A stretch of DNA of 64,000 nt from Rhizobium mesoamericanum STM3625 (lineage in GTDB: Bacteria > Pseudomonadota > Alphaproteobacteria > Rhizobiales > Rhizobiaceae). Position numbers and translations under genes: made by a program. Location: contig NZ_HF536772.1 in NCBI RefSeq assembly GCF_000312665.1, positions 217,106-281,105 of the forward strand, read 5' to 3'. The notes beneath the pieces were generated by a model. The model made no database searches. It was not told the origin of the DNA and saw only the letters and a list, made by a program, of their open reading frames with translations. Every line of letters starts with the position of its first letter. Within the stretch, counting starts at the first letter, position 1. This document shows positions 60,176 to 64,000 of this stretch, piece by piece.

Positions 60176-60310
60176 ATGATTCTAAGGGCCACTGCCGCAG
60201 CGACTATATTCGCGGTCTATGCTTTCACGATGTTCTTCATCGCCGCTATACCTGAAAATGTCGTTCAGACTGCCGGAACTCAAATGATCGACACAAGCGT
60301 CGTAAAATGA
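60176..60310 (+). CDS. Small single-helix membrane protein (44 aa)
   Basis: A 44-residue ORF beginning MILRATAAATIFAVYAF and continuing TMFFIAAIPEN, one transmembrane helix (about 5-24) with a short polar tail. AGGAG lies 7 bases before the ATG, the best ribosome site in this region. A 100-codon frame on the opposite strand (60484 to 60182) competes but lacks such a site. No function known. Confidence 0.5.
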   Translation: MILRATAAATIFAVYAFTMFFIAAIPENVVQTAGTQMIDTSVVK

Positions 60311-60727
60311 TTTGAAGCCTGCGGGGCAAGCAGTCGTAAAAAATAAGGTCAAGCGTTCGCCTGGCTCTTCCGGCGTCTCTAAACTCGATTTCCAAAATAC
60401 AGGAAGATATAAGAGATCGGATGATTGGGCCCCGGCGGCGACCTCCCTGCACGCGAGTAGCGGGAAATTCCGATAGGCTTCCATGGTTCAAGCGGTCAGG
60501 AGGTCTGCCATGGAACTGCTCGTCGGTCGTGATGTTTCCGTTTGCACCGCCAGCGTCCGCGCGATGGACCGAGTGGTAAACTGATCCGAGAGCGCACCAA
60601 AAAAAAACCGGTACTCGTCAACCATCAAGACAAATGACAAACGCCACACCTTGCAGGCTCGCAGAGGATGTCCTTTGTTTGACAAACCCCGAAAAGCCCC
60701 TCCGCTTTCGGGGAGAGGCTCTGCCGA
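60311..60727. other. Intergenic stretch with one doubtful antisense frame
   Basis: The minus-strand frame from 60484 (MEAYRNFPLLACREVAAGA) to 60182 reads somewhat like protein but has unusual codon choice and no Shine-Dalgarno sequence. Apart from that and the terminator at 60687, nothing is recognised. Confidence 0.3.
60687..60713 (-). terminator. Terminator of the GNAT gene
   Basis: CCCCGAAA (60687-60694) pairs with TTTCGGGG (60706-60713), 15 bases after the acetyltransferase stop. On the minus strand it runs into TTTG. Confidence 0.65.
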
Positions 60728-61318
60728 TCAAGCCGCCCTGCGGACCGCCGCGCTGGCCAACAGTCGTCCCGACGGGATGATCATGCCGGCCGCGCCCTCA
60801 AGCCAGCCCTCGAACAGTTCCAGCGCCAGAAAGCGCGAGCGTTCGAAAGGACCCGGCATGACGAGATGTTGAGCCTTTTCGGCAAAGAAGCCGAAGCGCT
60901 CATAGTAAGGGGCATCGCCAACGAGCAGGATCGCACCGTGCCCGCGGTTCTTGGCTTCCAGAATGGCGGCGCGCATCAGCGCTGAACCGACGCCCTTGCC
61001 CTCGAAGAGGGAATCGACCGCCAGCGGCCCGAGCAACAACGCGTTAATGGGCGTTGCGTCGGCATTGACGCCTGCCTCGATGTTCCACAGACGCACGGTG
61101 CCGATGACATGATTGTCGCGATCGCGCGCGACAAGCGCGAGCCCTTCAGCGGGCAGACGGCCACGGCGAATCTTCTCCGACGACTTCTTGCGACGGTTCG
61201 GGCCCATGACACGATCAAGCAGGTTTTCGCGAGCCACGACGTCGCCGGGGTTCTCGGTATCGATGGTGAAGACAGAAGGCGCAAAATATGCGCGGACAGA
61301 ATCAAGAACAGCGGCCAT
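60728..61318 (-). CDS. GNAT-family N-acetyltransferase
   Basis: A 196-residue acetyltransferase. The acetyl-CoA site is in LAVDSLFEGKGVGSALMRAA, followed by GDAPYYERFGF and a C-terminal LALELFEGWLEGAAG. This subgroup (COG3153-like) often acetylates small molecules or ribosomal/tRNA-related targets; substrate unknown. It lies 88 bases downstream of ornithine decarboxylase on the same strand and could be co-transcribed. A hairpin at 61377-61400 in between has no T-tract. Confidence 0.88.
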   Translation of the reverse strand: MAAVLDSVRAYFAPSVFTIDTENPGDVVARENLLDRVMGPNRRKKSSEKIRRGRLPAEGLALVARDRDNHVIGTVRLWNIEAGVNADATPINALLLGPLAVDSLFEGKGVGSALMRAAILEAKNRGHGAILLVGDAPYYERFGFFAEKAQHLVMPGPFERSRFLALELFEGWLEGAAGMIIPSGRLLASAAVRRAA

Positions 61319-61406
61319 TTTGGCCTCCCGTACCCAAAACCGTTATAAGCGGCGATTGATATAAATTGTGAAGGCGCTGCCCCGGCTGGCTACGGGGCAG
61401 ACAATC

Positions 61407-62540
61407 TTAGATAACGTAGGCCTTTAGCGGCTCGAAGCCATTGAACGCGACCGCTGAGTAGGTGGTCGTGTAGGCACCGGTGCCTTCGATCAGGATCTCG
61501 TCGCCGATCGAAAGGGTGAGCGGCAGCGGGTAGAGATTCTTTTCGTACAGCACGTCTGCAGAATCGCAGGTCGGGCCGGCAATCACGCAGGGCTCCATTT
61601 CGTCGCCGTCGCGCTCGGTGCGGATCGGATAACGAATGGCTTCATCCATCGTTTCAGCGAGACCGCCGAACTTGCCGATGTCGAGAAACACCCAGCGAGC
61701 ATCGTCATTGTCCGACTTCTTCGAGATCAGCACGACCTCAGTCTTGATGACGCCTGCATTGCCAACCATGCCGCGGCCTGGCTCGATGATCGTCTTCGGC
61801 AGGTTGTTACCGAAGTGGTCACGGAGGCTCTGGTAGATCGCACGGCCATAAGCTTCCGCCGACGGAACGTCGCGAAGGTACTTGGTCGGGAAGCCGCCGC
61901 CCATGTTGACCATCTGCAAGTGGATACCCTGCTTGGCCAACTGAACGAAGACGCGCTTGGCATCGGCGAGAGCCGAATCCCAGGCATCGACCTTGGTCAT
62001 CTGCGAACCGACGTGGAACGACACACCGTACGATTCGAGACCAAGCTGATGGGCATAGACGAGCACGTCGACCGCCATCTGCGGCACACAGCCGAACTTG
62101 CGCGACAGTGGCCATTCGGCGCCTTCGCCATCCGTCAGAACGCGGCAGAACACGCGGGCGCCAGGAGCGGCACGCGAGATCTTCTCGACTTCCTCATGGC
62201 TGTCGACCGCAAAGAGGCTGACGCCGAGCGCATGCGCGCGGGCAACGTCGCGTTCCTTCTTGATCGTGTTGCCGTAGGAGATCCGGGCAGCGGTCGCACC
62301 TGCGTTGAGCGCCATTTCGATTTCAGCGACGGACGCGCAATCGAAGTTGGAGCCCATGTTGGCGAGCAGCTTCAGAACTTCCGGAGCTGGGTTTGCCTTG
62401 ACGGCGTAGTAGATTGCGCTGTCCGGCATCGCGTGACGGAAGGCGTTGAAATTGTCACGGACGACGTCGAGGTCAACCACGAGGCAGGGACCGTCGGGAC
62501 GTCGGGTTGCGAGAAAGTCGCGGATACGCTGAGTGGTCAT
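61407..62540 (-). CDS. odc2: Ornithine/lysine decarboxylase (fold type III)
   Basis: Makes putrescine from ornithine (and likely cadaverine from lysine) with pyridoxal phosphate. It has 377 residues from the ATG at 62540 (MTTQRIRDFL). Lys48 in YYAVKANPAPEVL binds PLP; other sites are SFHVGSQM, EPGRGMVGNAG and GPTCDSADVLYE with the catalytic Cys. An in-frame ATG at 62834 would add 98 residues that match the leader RNA and not the protein family. This is the main polyamine gene of the window. Confidence 0.94.
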   Translation of the reverse strand: MTTQRIRDFLATRRPDGPCLVVDLDVVRDNFNAFRHAMPDSAIYYAVKANPAPEVLKLLANMGSNFDCASVAEIEMALNAGATAARISYGNTIKKERDVARAHALGVSLFAVDSHEEVEKISRAAPGARVFCRVLTDGEGAEWPLSRKFGCVPQMAVDVLVYAHQLGLESYGVSFHVGSQMTKVDAWDSALADAKRVFVQLAKQGIHLQMVNMGGGFPTKYLRDVPSAEAYGRAIYQSLRDHFGNNLPKTIIEPGRGMVGNAGVIKTEVVLISKKSDNDDARWVFLDIGKFGGLAETMDEAIRYPIRTERDGDEMEPCVIAGPTCDSADVLYEKNLYPLPLTLSIGDEILIEGTGAYTTTYSAVAFNGFEPLKAYVI

Positions 62541-62835
62541 ATCAATCCCTCTTCCAATTCCAGAGCTCCGGAAACCCGGAGGACAAAGGGCAAACAACCG
62601 CTCACATAAGGAACCAGCCGGTGGAGACCCCGGAACCTTGCAAGCGCCTGATCGCGCAGATAATGAACCAACGCCGCTGACACGGCATAGTTCGGCTTTG
62701 TCTGCCATGGATTGGAGGGAGATCCCACCGCACTTCCGGCAATGAAGGTGTGCCTCTTCAGTAACCCCGGCTGTTGGAAAGCCGGCAGACACCAGAAAGG
62801 CCCGCACCGTCGTTGCTTCAAGATGTCCTCGCATT
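62541..62835 (-). ncRNA. speF-type structured leader RNA of ornithine decarboxylase
   Basis: The 295 bases before the decarboxylase start form a long leader with strong stems: CCGGCT/AGCCGG around a TTCCAAC loop (near 62764-62785) and CTCCGG/CCGGAG (near 62565-62582). Alphaproteobacterial ornithine decarboxylase genes are known to carry the conserved speF motif in their leaders (Rfam speF family). Position, length and gene match; I could not run a covariance search. The leader also holds an open in-frame reading frame from 62834. Confidence 0.6.
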
Positions 62836-63012
62836 TCCCGGTTGGCCGGAATAGCGACTGGAGCGGTTAGTTCCAGGTACCTTACCGATGATCCTCACCA
62901 AATCGAGGGTCGGCGGACACCCACAGGCACGTGCGACTTTGGGCAAGGCAGGAGATAAGAATATTCGCCGTCATAATCAAGCGGTTTTTTCGCATCCACC
63001 GGCAGAAAATAT

Positions 63013-63039
63013 TTGAACAATACGTCACAATTTGTTCAA
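63013..63039. promoter_or_regulatory. Palindromic operator TTGAACAA-N11-TTGTTCAA
   Basis: Perfect 8-base inverted arms (63013-63020, 63032-63039) with 11 bases between lie 66 bases upstream of the LysR gene, in the region divergent from the decarboxylase. The spacing suits a dimeric regulator, possibly the LysR protein itself. Confidence 0.5.
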
Positions 63040-63104
63040 CGTTGCGAAACGGCCCGCAACTCACTGATTTGAATGGCGGTTCGGCGCATTTTTGGGAGAT
63101 TATC

Positions 63105-63998
63105 ATGGACACGCTCACTCGCATCCGCGCCTTCATCGATGTCGTTGAAGCGGAAGGCTTTTCGGCCGCGGCGCGGCGCACTGGCCGTTCCAAGGCGCTG
63201 CTGTCGAAATATGTCCGCGAACTTGAAGACGAACTCGGCGCCCTGCTGCTCAATCGCACGACCCGTCAGTTCTCCATGACTGAGGCCGGCCACACCTACT
63301 ATCGCACGGCTTCCGACATCCTCAAGGAAATCGACAATCTCGCGGATTTGGTGCGTGAGAATAACGCGCAGCTAAAGGGCCGACTGAAGGTTTCGGTGCC
63401 CAGGACGTTCGTCGACGCCGATGTCGGGCAGTCGCTGATCGACTTTGCCAGGGAAAACCCCGATCTTGCGCTGGAGATTGCTGCCGACGACCGATTCGTC
63501 GATCTCATCGAAGAAGGCTTCGACGTCGCCGTCCGCGTGACCAAGCTCGAGGACTCGGGCATGATCGCCCGCAAGATCTCGGATTTTCGGGTCCATCTTT
63601 GCGCAACGCCCGACTTCGTGGAACGTCATCCCGAGCTCGCCCATCCGTCGGACCTGTCGAACATCCCCTTCATCGTCGACACGAATTCGCGCAGCCAGGG
63701 CAGCATCCGCTTCTACAATCCGGACAACACCTCCTTCGCCGTTCCTGTCAGCGGCCCAATGGAGGTCAACAGTCCGCATGCAACGTTGCGCGCGGCACTT
63801 GCCGGCATAGGCATTGCGCTGATTCCCGACTTCATCGCCCGCAAGCCGATCGAGAATGGAGAGCTGGTGACGCTGTTCAACGATTACATTCCGACCGATC
63901 GTGGCATCTATGCTGTCTATCCGCACCGGCGGTATCTGCCGGCCAAGGTGCGGATCTTCGTCGACTACCTTCACAATTGGTTCAAGAAGCATTCCTGA
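63105..63998 (+). CDS. LysR-family transcriptional regulator
   Basis: A 297-residue regulator, complete in the window. It starts at 63105 (MDTLTRIRAFIDVVE) with GGGAG 8 bases before; upstream in-frame ATG 62931 is unsupported. The winged helix (about 1-60) includes GFSAAARRTGRSKALLSKYV, followed by the LysR substrate-binding domain (about 90-295). It is divergent from ornithine decarboxylase, though their starts are about 560 bases apart because of the leader RNA. Confidence 0.92.
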   Translation: MDTLTRIRAFIDVVEAEGFSAAARRTGRSKALLSKYVRELEDELGALLLNRTTRQFSMTEAGHTYYRTASDILKEIDNLADLVRENNAQLKGRLKVSVPRTFVDADVGQSLIDFARENPDLALEIAADDRFVDLIEEGFDVAVRVTKLEDSGMIARKISDFRVHLCATPDFVERHPELAHPSDLSNIPFIVDTNSRSQGSIRFYNPDNTSFAVPVSGPMEVNSPHATLRAALAGIGIALIPDFIARKPIENGELVTLFNDYIPTDRGIYAVYPHRRYLPAKVRIFVDYLHNWFKKHS

Positions 63999-64000
63999 CC

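Noticed and set aside
60182-60484. Minus-strand 100-codon frame
   Set aside because: No Shine-Dalgarno sequence, mixed codon use and no recognisable domain; kept only as a competitor to the small membrane ORF.
62541-62834. N-terminal extension of ornithine decarboxylase
   Set aside because: The 98 extra residues are Cys/Gly-rich and unlike the family; the stretch fits a leader RNA better. A separate leader peptide cannot be excluded.

Overview
The window looks like chromosome (or chromid) DNA of a Rhizobiaceae alphaproteobacterium, in the Rhizobium/Ensifer/Agrobacterium area. This rests on the high GC content, the gene set and the gene order: the glgP-glgB-glgC-glgA-pgm-glgX block, a split-alpha pntAA-pntAB-pntB locus beside an aa3 oxidase subunit IV gene, soxBDAG, an HWE-type sensor kinase, and an ornithine decarboxylase with a long structured leader. 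Species cannot be fixed by reading alone. I see no tRNA, rRNA, CRISPR array, prophage or intact insertion sequence.

Layout. 0.1-6.9 kb: a tripartite tricarboxylate transporter (tctCBA, minus), a small conserved ORF, and the two-component pair tctD-tctE facing an orphan ABC-type binding protein. 7.0-13.6 kb: a three-gene operon combining two transglutaminase-like proteins, a DUF2126 putative amidoligase and a circularly permuted ATP-grasp/alpha-E protein, predicted to form or cut peptide-type bonds. 13.8-15.0 kb: a lone TadG-like von Willebrand protein. 15.3-26.3 kb: the complete glycogen operon. 26.4-27.3 kb: MaoC and VOC genes. 27.4-32.6 kb: heterotetrameric sarcosine oxidase. 32.8-34.6 kb: a cold-shock/S21 cluster with two rpsU paralogues and a frameshifted small gene. 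34.7-39.1 kb: TPR lipoprotein, FAD oxidoreductase, HWE histidine kinase, DUF992 protein. 39.2-42.5 kb: transhydrogenase and oxidase subunit IV. 42.6-45.8 kb: a LuxI/FeeM-like acyltransferase with a perfect CtrA-type box, and a GGDEF-EAL protein. 46.2-49.4 kb: a 2-oxoacid-type TRAP transporter. 49.7-58.9 kb: a C26 amidotransferase, a decayed VOC gene, a membrane class III cyclase, a hydroxyacid dehydrogenase with a LacI regulator, a MarR regulator, a creatininase, and a COG0523 metal GTPase with a WD40 partner. 59-64 kb: small secreted and membrane proteins, a GNAT acetyltransferase, ornithine decarboxylase with its leader RNA, and a divergent LysR regulator.

Much of the window is carbon and redox physiology: organic-acid uptake by two secondary systems (Tct and TRAP), storage-glycogen turnover, demethylation of sarcosine, proton-driven NADPH supply and polyamine synthesis. 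The parts with the least settled biology are the amidoligase/transglutaminase operon, the LuxI/FeeM-like gene under a CtrA-type site, the orphan binding protein beside TctDE, and the csp-rpsU cluster. Three genes appear to start with TTG (tctC, pntAA, dctM), each behind a strong Shine-Dalgarno sequence.
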